Shown here in pieces: positions 10,787 to 21,076 of a DNA stretch of 64,000 nucleotides. The DNA comes from Plumapathes pennacea. Taxonomy: Eukaryota; Cnidaria; Anthozoa; Antipatharia; Myriopathidae. The notes under the pieces were generated by a model, which ran no database searches, had not been told where the DNA came from, and saw only the letters and a list, made by a program, of their open reading frames with translations. The translations under genes and the position numbers were made by a program. Positions within the stretch are counted from its first letter, which is position 1. Each line of letters starts with the position of its first letter. The stretch spans positions 6,712,067-6,776,066 of the forward strand of contig OZ038469.1 in NCBI GenBank assembly GCA_964036295.1. Reading direction: 5' to 3'.

Positions 10787-12564
10787 TTCCAACTAGACTG
10801 GCCTTGCCAGTGAGCTCGCGGCGTGAGTTGGGTCGAGACCAGAATATAAAATGGAAAGTAGGGGACAAGAGCGGAACTCCCAAGAGAGACTTCAATTTCT
10901 CACCATAAAAATATCACACAGTATAGAGAACTTGGCTTTTGACACCTTGCTCTTTTGACACCTTGATTAAACTAAAAATTATTATTACAACACTCATACA
11001 CTTGCTTCTTAAAGGTTGAGCGACCCTGCATCTTGAGAATGCGTGACATATCTTTTTATGCACAATCGATTTTGACAGTTTGACCTTGACTCATATTTCT
11101 AATCAGAGGCCACGATTAATCCAGCCTTCGCTTCACTACTTATGTGTTTTCTTTTCTTAACTCAATACGTTTCTTCTATGAGGCTTTCGAGTATTCGTGC
11201 TCTGTAACAAATATAAAATTGACAGCAAGGAATGTCACACGAGAGATGTTTACAATATTATTGCGCTTTTGTTCACAGTGTGTTCAGTCCATTTGTGACT
11301 GCAAACTCAATCTTCAGAATTATTTCGGTGTATTTTTCATTTCTGGTATTTAATGAACATTGCGAAACAAAGACTACATGATCGAATGAAAGAAACACTT
11401 CAACAGGCAATGTACGATACGCAGAAGAATTTTATGAGGCAACAGATGTCATGTACAGAGTAAAGCATAAAGCGTCATTGTTTTACGGCTAAAGCTCACC
11501 GTAGCTTTGGTTTCTGCTTTCGCCTTGTTATCTTCCCAAAAGTATTTCGTGTCGCCACAGAAAGTTTCGTCGGCACTAAATACTTATCGGCGACAGAGAT
11601 ATTTGCAATACCCCAGAAGTACCATCAAACATTTGTTTACGGCTATTCTCGAAGCTTGTGCGGTGAACGCGAGCCAAAATCTTTTCCTAAAATCCAGTTT
11701 ATCCGTGCCTATTCCACAGAGCCAAATGGCGTTGAATTTGAATGGGATGCAGTTTACTTTTTCGCTTCACTACTTATATGTTTTCTTTTATTAACTCAAT
11801 ACGTTTCTTTCTATCAGGCTTTCGAGTATTCGTGCTCTGTAACAAATATAAAATTGACAGCGAGGAATGTCACACGAGAGATGTTTACAATATTATTGCG
11901 CTTTTGTTCACAGTGTGTTCAGTCCATTTGTGACTGCAAACTCAATCCTCAGAATTATTTCGGTGTATTTTTCATTTCTGGTATTCACTGACCATTGCGA
12001 AACAAAGGCTACATGATCGAATGAAAGAAAACACTTCAACAGGCAATGTACGATACGCAGAAGAATTTTATGAGGCAACAGATGTCATGTACAGAGTAAA
12101 GCATAAAGCGTCATTGTTTTACGGCTAAAGCTCACCGTAGCTTTGGTTTCTGCTTTCGCCCTGTTATCTTCCCAAAAGTATTTCGTGTCGCCACAGAAAG
12201 TTTCGTCGGGACTAAATATTTATCGGCGACAGCGGTACCATCAAATATTTGTTTACGGCTATTCTCAAAGCTTCCGCGGTGAACGCGAGCCAAAATCGTC
12301 CCCGAAAATCCAGTTTATCCGTGCCTATTCCACAGAGCCAAATGGTGTTGAGTTTGGATGGGATGCAGTTAACTTTTACACACAAGTAACGAGTAATTCA
12401 CTGGCCACATCTCGAGTTGTTTAGCGAAGTCAATTACGTCATCGCCCAGCACGTGATAATATGAACCAATCACCGTGTGCTGATCCTCGACCCACAAAAA
12501 GGAAAAAAAATAAATAAAAATTCCGGTTTTTAAGCTCTCGTGGGCCCCAGGCCCCCGCGAGCAA
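10787..12564 (+). mobile_element. Hairpin-ended repeat family B, copy 3, with internal duplication
   Basis: The element starts near AACTAGACTGGCC and ends in the hairpin at about 12532-12560 (AAGCTCTCGTGGG ... CCCGCGAGCAA). A block of about 620 bases occurs twice in a row (about 11137-11755 and 11766-12370) with small differences, so this copy is longer than the others. It sits inside the candidate transposon at 6575-14142. Its 3' hairpin runs into the last exon of the chromodomain gene. Confidence 0.65.
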
Positions 12565-13310
12565 ATAGGAATTTGAAAACATCATGCCGAAATTCTATTG
12601 AAAGTGTCTGAACAACACCTTTCCCACGCAAAGCTTCAAGGATTGCCCTCTTAAATAGATCAACAGACCCTTGAATGATTTCAGGCATTGGTTTGGGCTT
12701 GTTGAAGTACCTGTAAATAATAAATATGTTCAATAATTGTAAATAATTATTTTGAAGGAAAAATATGAAAATTAATATAAGTTAGAATTCTCAATATTTT
12801 ATGCTCAGAAATACTTTTTAATTCAGAAATTAATTCTAGCAGTTGTCTTCGCAGTTTTAATACTTCAGTATCCATACACCAAATTCATGATTCGTGTTGC
12901 CTTATAGGTTAACATGCCAGACCATACAGCTAGTACACTTTTGTAACCATTTCGGGTCGAATGTTATTTACCTTAATAATGCCGGCGAAACGTGGCATTC
13001 TGGTTCCCATGTCGACTCAAACTCACTGTAGCCTTTCCACTTCACCAAGTAGTATTTTTCCTGTCCCAGAAACTTGACATTAACCTCCACATAAACTAAA
13101 AAGAATTCGGATACAACCACGTTGTTTAAAAGAACGCCTTACCTGGTCAGTGATTCTGCTCGCAATCAATCGTTCCGCTTCAAAATAACCCATGTGCTTT
13201 ATCTTAACTCTTTGACGAGGCTTTTTCTCTCCAAATAAAATATCCGCACTGCTTAACTTGTTGAGAATGTCATAAGAAACACGTTTCCCTGCTAACCTTT
13301 GAGACGCCAT
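12530..13310 (-). CDS. Chromodomain protein, three exons, C-terminus supplied by a repeat
   Basis: The exons are 13143-13310 (56 codons from ATG), 12972-13084 and 12530-12710, with GTAAGG and GTAAAT donors, AG acceptors and a continuous phase. The protein is about 153 residues. The chromodomain spans roughly residues 41-98: [12 protein letters not shown], then [11 protein letters not shown] and STWEPECHV, which holds the aromatic and WEPE positions that bind methylated lysine in the HP1/CBX type. After it come a helical segment ([19 protein letters not shown]) and [10 protein letters not shown]. The last 10-11 codons and the stop read from the terminal hairpin of the family B element, so the native C-terminus has been replaced. 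The start region holds TTTGGCGG and GGCGCGC boxes. Likely nuclear and chromatin-binding. Whether it belongs to the surrounding transposon or is a host gene caught between its ends is open. Confidence 0.7.
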
Positions 13311-13984
13311 CTTGTTTCTTGTGCAAGCATTTGGCGGTAGCCGCTGACAATGGCGCGCGGGCTATAAATGTCCAACATTTCTCCTGATGTTTATCGTATC
13401 AACAAAACCTTGCGGTATATCTTCTTTGGGATTTAAGCCCTCAAACAAGTGTTTGTTTCACGTCTCTATGTGAGGCAAAGATATGATAAACAGACATGAG
13501 AATCGTCTGCACAAAATAACAATTGATCCACTCTGCTGAAGGGGTAGCTAAACTCTCTCCTGATATCTTAGTGGAACTTTACAAGGGTGTATAGTGAAAT
13601 AAATTGATGCCTGTGTGGCCGACTATTATGGCCGACCGTGGCCAACCAGCCACGACCACGACCAACCGTTAACGCTTCACTGTCGAGTATGAGGATTGAA
13701 TCCGCTAGCGAAACAATGTGACGAACATAAAGAGGACTTTGTTTGCAAGTGTCAAGTGAAAAGGTTCAAACCTGTGAGAGCTTTCGAAATCGATGTGTGT
13801 GTGGCCGACCGTGGCCGACCAGCCACGACCCCAACCGACCGTTAAAGGGAATGGCGTACGGTTATGCCTATTGTTAAAAAACAATCTTTGTTTCAAGTCT
13901 CTAATGTGCTTTGCATCCAGCTACATGATAAATTTCAAGACACGGCTTCTAAGACCTTTGAACGCTTCACTGTCGAGTATGAGT
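13311..13984. other. Upstream region of the chromodomain gene
   Basis: Contains GC-rich promoter-like boxes at 13330-13365 and two copies of AACGCTTCACTGTCGAGTATGA (the second ending at the right inverted end). Two related GTGGCCGACCGTGGCC stretches (about 13616 and 13801) are short local repeats. No exon recognised. Confidence 0.4.
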
Positions 13985-14142
13985 TAGGGGGGATAAAATC
14001 CGCGAGAGGGGGATAGAATCTGCTAGCGGATATTATCCGCGGGGGACTAAATCCGCTAGGGAATTTTATCTGGGGGGATAAAATCCGCTAGCGGATTCTA
14101 TCCGGGGGGATAAAATTGGGCGGGGGATAAAATCCGCTAGGA
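13985..14142 (-). repeat. Right inverted end, GGGGATAAAATCCG cluster
   Basis: This is the reverse complement of the left-end pattern: GGGGGATAAAATCCGC and GCTAGCGGATTCTATCC units repeated about seven times. It marks the right boundary of the candidate transposon. Confidence 0.75.
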
Positions 14143-14149
14143 CACCGGC

Positions 14150-14716
14150 ATGGCGATTTTATTGCTATTTCATTGCGATTTAGTGGCAATTTGGTTGCAT
14201 GGCGCTAGTATCAATTAAAAATACTTTTCTCACGTAGGCATGGAAGGTCGAGCGAAACCAGAGTGAAATTAAGCACTGCTTGCTGTGGTCTTGTTCGCCG
14301 TCAAAGGAAACAAAATATAGAATTTGGATTAAGCCGTGGATTCTTTCTCTTTGCAGTGGCGTATAAGAAATTTCTCTTCTTCAATGTTCCCTTCAATTTG
14401 TTTTCATTACTCTCTGCGAGCAGTTCAGCTTGCAGGGAAAGGTTTTCTTTGAATTGCCCTGTTCATCTGCCATAATTTTTTGCAACAAATCACTCTTGGG
14501 GGGTACACTAAGGTAGCTTTTGCTCGCTAAATCGCCAATAAATCGCATCTAAATTCAAGCAAGTTTGAAACAACGGCCATTTCTCAGCGACAAATTGCCA
14601 TGAAATCGCCACAAAATTGCGGGTAGTTCACAAGTGCGATTTAGAATCGCGTCAAAAATTGCCACCTTAATCGCACCAAAAATTGCACTAAAATTGCATC
14701 AAAAACCGCCTGTGGA
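14150..14716. mobile_element. Non-autonomous element with GCGATTT/GCAATTT end clusters
   Basis: The left part (14150-14205) carries GCGATTTTATTGC, ATTGCGATTTAGTGGCAATTT and related boxes. The right part (14525-14716) carries the inverted forms AAATCGC and AAATTGC more than ten times. The middle has no coding signal. This resembles a second transposon type whose ends are packed with short binding motifs. Confidence 0.5.
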
Positions 14717-14989
14717 AATAGGCCTTAAACACGAGGGCGCACTATAAAAGGGCGCTTGCCAGGGAAGCGCAGAGCCACTTGTCAATCAACAGCGACCGAG
14801 ACAACAGCTCCTAATTAGTAAAAAAGCCAAAATTTTCCAAATTTTGCTTTTCCTTGTAACTGAATACCACGCAAAACAAGGTAATGTTGCCCCACCAATT
14901 TGGCCATCACATAAACATTAATTTTGAATGCAGATTGAGTAAAATACAAGGATAACTTTCATGCGTCGCATCGCACCGCGAAAGACAGC

Positions 14990-15644
14990 GTACCAGCGGA
15001 ACGGAAAGGACACCACACTTTACTAAACTCTGCTTCACTGTGAGGCTCATTTTGTGTCAAATATAATTCAGTCGAGCAACTCTACTTGAGTTTCCAATGG
15101 TACATTTTACTCTGTATATCCTCGACTGAAGATACGGTTAAAGGTAGTCTGGTTATTTCCCGCTGTCCTTCCCGCTGGTACGGATCGAACTCCATCGTAC
15201 CAGCGGGAAGGACACATCACATTTTCCACAGTTTAGTTCGCCTCAGTTGTCTAAATCACCATCAAAGGAAGAGATGCCACTTGATTTTATTGAAGATACA
15301 CTTACTCTTCACTTAAAATGACCCTCGACTAAAATAGTCGAGTTATTTCACTCTGTCCTTCCCGTTGGTACGACACGATTACACCGTACCAGCGGGAAGG
15401 ACACGTCACATTTTCTACAGTTTAGTTCGCCACGAGGTTCAATATGTATTATAATCGTCTAAGCTATGATGAAAGGAAGCGATGTTATTTCACTTAACTC
15501 AATAAGGCTTGTTCATTTCATCGTTTGATGAAATACACAGAAGACAGCCATCTTGGATTTACCGACATCGTCCGATTCTAGGTCGTGAGGCGATCGGGTC
15601 TAAACTCGTTTTCAGTCTTGCGCGGCTGTCCTTCCCGTTGGTAC
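14990..15644. repeat. Array of three inverted-repeat units (GTACCAGCGGGAAGGACA ends)
   Basis: The three units are 14990-15181, 15197-15371 and 15386-15644. Each begins with GTACCAGCGGGAAGGACA (degenerate in unit one) and ends with its reverse complement TGTCCTTCCCGCTGGTAC. Spacers between units are 14-15 bases. Units share internal words (ACATTTTCCACAGTTTAGTTCGCC). They look like three MITEs inserted side by side, or one duplicated in tandem. Confidence 0.65.
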
Positions 15645-15675
15645 GATTTAGGCACAACCCTTTCGGTAGGAACAA

Positions 15676-17742
15676 TTGGCTATGTTTAAAACCGGAACCG
15701 GGAACCGGGAACCGGGAATCGCGAAGCCAGTGACCGCTCATTACGCCTGTCTTTCGTTTCATCATCGCATGGTGCACGATGTCGGAGCAAACTGAAGGGT
15801 AAGCTAAGAAATATTCATCCTTTTGAGTCGTCCACAGTATACTTTTACTCACTCAAGATATTTTTAATCCTTAGAGACAATGAAGTGGATCACGAAAGGG
15901 GGACGACATCTTCAAGGTGAGGAGATCAGCTTTTTATGTATGATTCAAACTCCGTGCGCGAGAAACAAAGCAGCCTATAATTTTATTATTTGCTAAACAA
16001 GCGTGCTTCTTGGACCTTTAGATGCAATTTTTTTCTTTATCGGAGCCCAACTTTGAAGTCAATAGGCTACAGAAAGACGGATTAACTACATTACACTTTT
16101 GGAAAGAAAAATCGCTACGCGGTTCTCAGATTTTCCATATCACACAACATACGTAACTTTTATGGAAAATGAGGAGTCTTATGTAATTCTTTCAATTTAT
16201 GTAATTCTTTCTTTCAATTGACAGTCAAAGCTTTTAACTCGAAATCTTATCAACAAACCATTTAGCATGTAATGGAGAGTTTACCTTTTGGTCGAGGGTC
16301 TATGTCGAAAGTTGAGGGTAACATGTCGATGGTTGAAAAGAGATCCTTTAATTTTTTTCCCGACAAATGAAGCAAAACTCTGAGTCGCAGCTATCAGTGA
16401 AAACAGGAACAGATTGATCTAATTAGCTACTTATACTAACATGTACCGATTATCAAACGTGTTGACGGGTACGCTCTGCCAAAATTGTTCATATTCGCAT
16501 TTTAGAAATGTCCGTATTCCCAAATTTATCAAATTTGCAGTCCAGATGATAATCTGCCATTGTTTAGCAAGCGAACTCATCATATTACTATCCAAAAGAG
16601 TGTATTCTTCATCTGATTAGAGACTTTACTGCAATTATGTACTTGGGTGGTAACACTAAAGAGTCCCAGCTGGATGTAATTACACATCTCTGTTGTCACC
16701 ATATTTATTTTAGATTTCGGGAGCCCGCCTACAAATCCGACACAGTAGTTCGTTTGATCATGAACACGGTAGTTAACTATTTTGTGTGTTTAACTTCGGA
16801 ATGGAAGATTAGTACTTCAAACTCAGGTACTGGTGAAACATGACTCACCAAACATCTGGATCAGATAATAGCCGACAGGCAGGCGCCTGTTGTGTAATAG
16901 CTGTCTCATACGTGAACTACGGCGAATAGTCTGACTTAGAGGGAGTTACCGTTTCTCCAGTGATCATAAAAGGTTATGGGATCGTTCTGAGTATCCTTAC
17001 ATGTTAGACCAGCGAGAAAACTTAGGCCTTAAGACTGGAATGTTCGGCCGGACAGAGATATGAGGGACGTTCCAGTTTGAGACACCGGCAGCTACCCAAT
17101 CAATCTAAGAATCTAAGACTTAAACAAAGTCCGAAACAAAGCGAAGCTGTTTTTAAAAGGATAAGTGATGATGAGATTTAAGATGAGAGATAAGTGATGA
17201 CGAGATTTTTCAACACTCCGCACTTTCCATAAGAATTACATAAGACTCCTCATTTTCCATAAAAGTTACGTATGTTGTGTAATATGGAAAATCTGAGAAC
17301 CGCGTATCGATTTTTATTTCCAAAAGTGTAATGTAGTTAATCCGTCTTTCTGTAGCCTATTGACTTCAAAGTTGGGCTCCGATAAAGAAAAAAATTGCAT
17401 CTAAAGGTCCAAGAAGCACGCTTGTTTAGCAAATAATAAAATTATAGGCTGCTTTGTTTCTCGCGCACGGAGTTTGAATCATACATAAAAAGCTGATCTC
17501 CTCACCTTGAAGATGTCGTCCCCCTTTCGTGATCCACTTCATTGTCTCTAAGGATTAAAAATATCTTGAGTGAGTAAAAGTATACTGTGGACGACTCAAA
17601 AGGATGAATATTTCTTAGCTTACTCTTCAGTTTGCTCCGACATCGTGCACCATGTGATGATGAAACGAAAGACAGGCGTAATGAGCGGTCACTGGCTTCG
17701 CGATTCCCGGTTCCCGGGTTTCCGGTTCCAGGTTTTAAACAT
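15676..17742. mobile_element. Foldback element with ~515-base inverted arms
   Basis: The left arm, 15676-16191, is the near-exact reverse complement of the right arm, 17231-17742. The central part is about 1.04 kb. Next to each outer end is a short ACCGGGA minisatellite with different copy numbers in the two arms. Both arms preserve splice-like signals: an open stretch ending in AAG|GTGAGG preceded by TCCTTAG. The centre (16192-17230) shows no recognised gene. This could be a foldback transposon or an inverted duplication of a gene fragment. Confidence 0.7.
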
Positions 17743-18440
17743 AGCCGGAACAATTTGTCCCCACCGCCCGTGGAGTGCGGTCTGCTTGGTATGAATGACA
17801 GAGGTGTAAACTCCAAACCATTAGCACAGTCGGTGTGCCGATAATCACTTTGTCCTGAATTAGAAATTGTAATTTTAGCCGGCAATCGTGCTTTAGGGTG
17901 CCTTTCTCACTCTATAACAGAAGTCGCGCTTATGTATCTAACGAAAGCGGCTTGACGTCCAGTAAAAAAAATCACAGTCACAAATAATGTAATTGATTTG
18001 ACTTCATTGTGCAATATATCCTCACAAAGATTCGTGTCGAAACACGCACTGCCTGAGAACATTACAGTGGTCAGGTAGTCGCCGAAACATTCAATGTATG
18101 GTTTCTATGTACCGCAATCAAAAAGCTATATGTCCGTTCAATCAAAGCCTGTTAAAGTCAGCGAGCTTTTCCCTGTTATTTCACGTTATCGCGTTTTGTG
18201 ACTGAATCAGCTGCTAGCAGACAATGTGCCGAATCGAAAATCAATTTGTCTAAATCTGAAGTTCAAATTAGATGTTGAAGCCGTTATCAAAATCTTACAA
18301 AAGATTGTTTCAAGGCTAGTTATCAGTGAAAAATGTCCTGCGGTATTATTCCAATAATAGCCGATTCAATCAGGCTCATCTACATCAGGCAACTCTCAGC
18401 TGTCATGAAATCAGCGTGATAGCATCCAGTTTCTGTTTTA
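17743..18440. other. Intergenic stretch, nothing recognised
   Basis: No exon with supporting splice signals and no repeat matching the rest of the window was seen. Confidence 0.4.
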
Positions 18441-18960
18441 GGAATAAAATTAGCTACCACTAGAAACGGCGACATCAGAAATCACATTTCTGAACATCAC
18501 CGACAGACTAAACACGACATCAACTGGGACTCTGCTGAATGCATCAGCCACAGTACCAACTACTACCAACGACTTACACTGGAAAGCTGGTACACAAAAT
18601 TAGAACGGAAACCACTCAACAGATGCCAACAATTACCGGCACCTTACAAATGACTGATAAAGGACATCAAACGCAACCAAACGAACAATAGACTAATCAA
18701 CAGGACAAAAGAACATCAACTGACCAATAACGAAACACAACCAAGCCGACTCAACCAACCATAGGCCGACATAACGGACCAATCACTTCAACAACCAGAG
18801 ACATATATACCGCCATCTGACGAATACTTTCACTTGACTCTGAAGATGACTTCCGCTCAGGTAGTCGAAACGTCAGTCACCAACAACAGTCTTTTTGGAG
18901 ACTACTCTAACCCGGACGATCACAACCAACCTACTGTTCACACTCCTGGGTTCAAACCAT
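18441..18960 (+). pseudogene. Degraded Penelope-like retroelement, C-terminal endonuclease piece and tail
   Basis: An open stretch about 18463-18653 reads RNHISEHHRQTKHDINWDSA, then STNYYQRLTLESWY and KLERKPLNRCQQLP, followed by TGA. The spacing of HI..H...KH.I.WD, then a Y-x-R helix, then PLNR matches the end of the GIY-YIG endonuclease of Penelope-like elements. Downstream, a CTGAAGATGACTTCCGCTCA segment resembles the tail that often follows this domain in such elements. The reverse transcriptase part is absent. Confidence 0.55.
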
Positions 18961-19499
18961 TTGCCATTACTACCTGACCAGACAGAATCTTAGTTGCTGC
19001 AATGTTCCCAGGAAGTGGATGTTTCGACACGAATCTTTGGGAGGGAATATTGCGCGGAAGTGAAGTCGAAATCAGGTAAAACCGTTTTTGTAGTGATTGG
19101 CTTTTTTCCAAGACTGATATACGCTTCAATCTTGCATATCAGCTTATTTTGGTAGGATAAAAAGTTGTCAATTTTAATACTCGGCGACGGACGGTTACTT
19201 TAAATTCGCACAATAGTTTAGTGGATCAGCCCATCTGTCGAAGAAAAAATTACAAACTTTGAAGAGACTCAAAAAATACAGTAAAACGGCCTCAAAGCTC
19301 AGTGAATTCTTGATAACCGGCTTTCACAAAGCAGCTCAGCAGGCTAGCGTTTGCCCCACGGGAAACATTCTCACCCCAAGGATCGAGGCGCTTGCGTGCT
19401 GTTTTGCTTACACCTTTGTTCGCCGCAGTTAATTGGATTAAAACAGCTTGGTTAGCAACGGGTACTTACGGCTCAACCCGGCTGCGGCTCCTCATGCTT
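18961..19499. other. Intergenic stretch, nothing recognised
   Basis: AT-rich with no exon or shared repeat recognised. Confidence 0.4.
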
Positions 19500-20107
19500 A
19501 TTTTTCTGTAATCTGACACGCGGCGACTGCAGCGAGAATCGTTCACAACCCTTTAGAAGTATGACTAGGTCTGAAGCCCGTGTATAATTTGAAGTAAACC
19601 GTTCAAGTTTTGCTTTGATTCTGGGAGAAATCATGCTGTTTTGAGCGGGTTTTACATACAAAACAATTCGAGCCTATTAAATATGCATTCCCGGGGTCTG
19701 GTGCATGCAGTCCAGAGTAAAAACAAATCGCACAGGAAGCCTATTTAATTGTACTGCCTATGAATTCAAATTGGAAAATCAGTGTTTCTTTTTTCCGTAC
19801 TTCGACGGCCGACCAACTTCAAACTTTGAGTATTAAATTTTGAGAACGCTCTTGGCAGACTGTATGAATTAATTTGACGTGTCGACCGTGGGAAATACGT
19901 ACTTCGTCACGCAATCGACTCTTTTTTCAACGCAAAAGTATAACACGCACCATTCTTTCTCTCCTTCCTTTGCGTGTAGCACTTGACTTCGAAGAAAAGA
20001 TTGAGTCAACATTTTGGTAAAACAAAGGCTACTCTTGTTGGGAGTACCAAAGTAAAAGTCCCATCAATGGCAGAGCGAGGGGGTATCTGCGATTATCGTA
20101 TTTCTAG
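19500..20107 (+). mobile_element. Helitron-family element, 3' part (CTAG terminus)
   Basis: Matches the minus-strand copies at 47221-48701 and 60893-63716 over about 600 bases. It ends at 20104-20107 with CTAG followed by T. A possible stem GCAGA...TCTGC lies 14 bases before the terminus, as expected near a Helitron 3' end. The 5' part with the coding remnant is missing. Confidence 0.7.
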
Positions 20108-20985
20108 TTATGTTCTATTTCATTCAGCATAGCATGCAGAGAACCGAATTTTTCATTTGTTTTGTGGTTTCTTCTTTTGTTTGTTATTGTTTATTTTTCC
20201 TATTTTACGCCACTTTTCCGCAGCTTCGCACATGGACAACAATCCTTGAATTTCTCAAATACGACACTAAGGTTATGTGACTCCTCAGCAAGGAACGTAT
20301 CAACCGCTGCAAACCATGCCGCATCGATACAAATTCCTAAGCTGCAAATCAGAAAACTGATGAAAATAGAATAAAGCGTCAGTCAGCACTATCATTTTTC
20401 ATGACTTTGATTCCCAGTGATGCTGTTTTCTGCTTCAGACATGTCACCCAAGGGAAAAACTTTTTTCTGTTAGTACTGGAAAATTATTGGTGTACAGTAT
20501 TTGTTACCCACGGAATCTCAGGCGTGTCACCCCAAAATTGTTTCTGTTCCAGGCGTACCGCCCAAAACAGGCGGGAAAACCATAACTTAACTCTTATGAA
20601 AAGGGGCTGGCTGCTCTTTTTTGTGGAGTTTGTCGACACTTGACAGACGTCTGCGCTACTTTAAAATTAACTACATAAATTACGACACGCCGCTCGCGGC
20701 AGTGCCGTTTGTTGCACTCGGAGACTGACTGGATGGCCACGATACAGACACTGATTCTCTAACTACATCGTAAAGATCTGTAAGTTAAACCAAAAGGAAA
20801 CTCGTAGCAAATTAAAAGTTACTGCATAAACTTGTATTAAGTTCCACTACGCACTTATGTCGCCAGAGTTTTAACCTGCTTTATATAGTTGATATTTGTC
20901 CAGCTCTTTTTAGTAGGTCAATCAGTTCTGTTTGAAGAGTAAAAAATGCATATAAATGTTTTGTAATCTATTTTTAATTAAACAG
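20108..20985 (+). promoter_or_regulatory. Upstream region of the transporter gene, with a probable 5' UTR exon
   Basis: A GC-rich patch near 20685-20720 (CGCCGCTCGCGGC) is followed by a possible non-coding exon ending near 20776 at a GTAAGT donor. A TTTTTAATTAAACAG acceptor at about 20971-20985 would begin the exon that holds the start codon. The rest is AT-rich with no recognised feature. Confidence 0.35.
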
Positions 20986-21076
20986 GAGCAAAATGAACTC
21001 TCCAAGACTAAATACAACAGTCTCGTAAAGCATATGGGCACCTGTAAAACCTGTAAAAACCTGCTGAGCGGTAGTC
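20986..21076 (+). other. 5' UTR segment with upstream ATGs
   Basis: Between the acceptor and the transporter start lie two upstream ATGs. The first opens a 12-codon frame that ends in TAA. The second (near 21032) is out of frame and overlaps the real start. Such uORFs can reduce translation. This is an inference from sequence only. Confidence 0.35.

Larger units (their letters stand above)
6575..14142. mobile_element. Candidate two-gene DNA transposon with motif-rich inverted ends
   Basis: The left end (6575-6722) and right end (13985-14142) are inverted relative to each other. Each is a dense cluster of CGGATTTTATCCCC and CCGGATAGAATCCGCTAGCGG type motifs. Between them lie a transposase-like gene on the plus strand and a chromodomain gene on the minus strand, facing each other, plus a later family B insertion (10787-12564). 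Clustered end motifs of this kind usually serve as transposase binding sites. The exact outer termini and a target duplication could not be fixed by eye, so the unit as a whole is an inference from symmetry and gene content. Confidence 0.5.

Noticed and set aside
17502..17885. 127-codon minus-strand frame in the foldback arm
   Set aside because: The frame runs through the ACCGGGA minisatellite and a splice-like site. At most short pieces of it could be coding.
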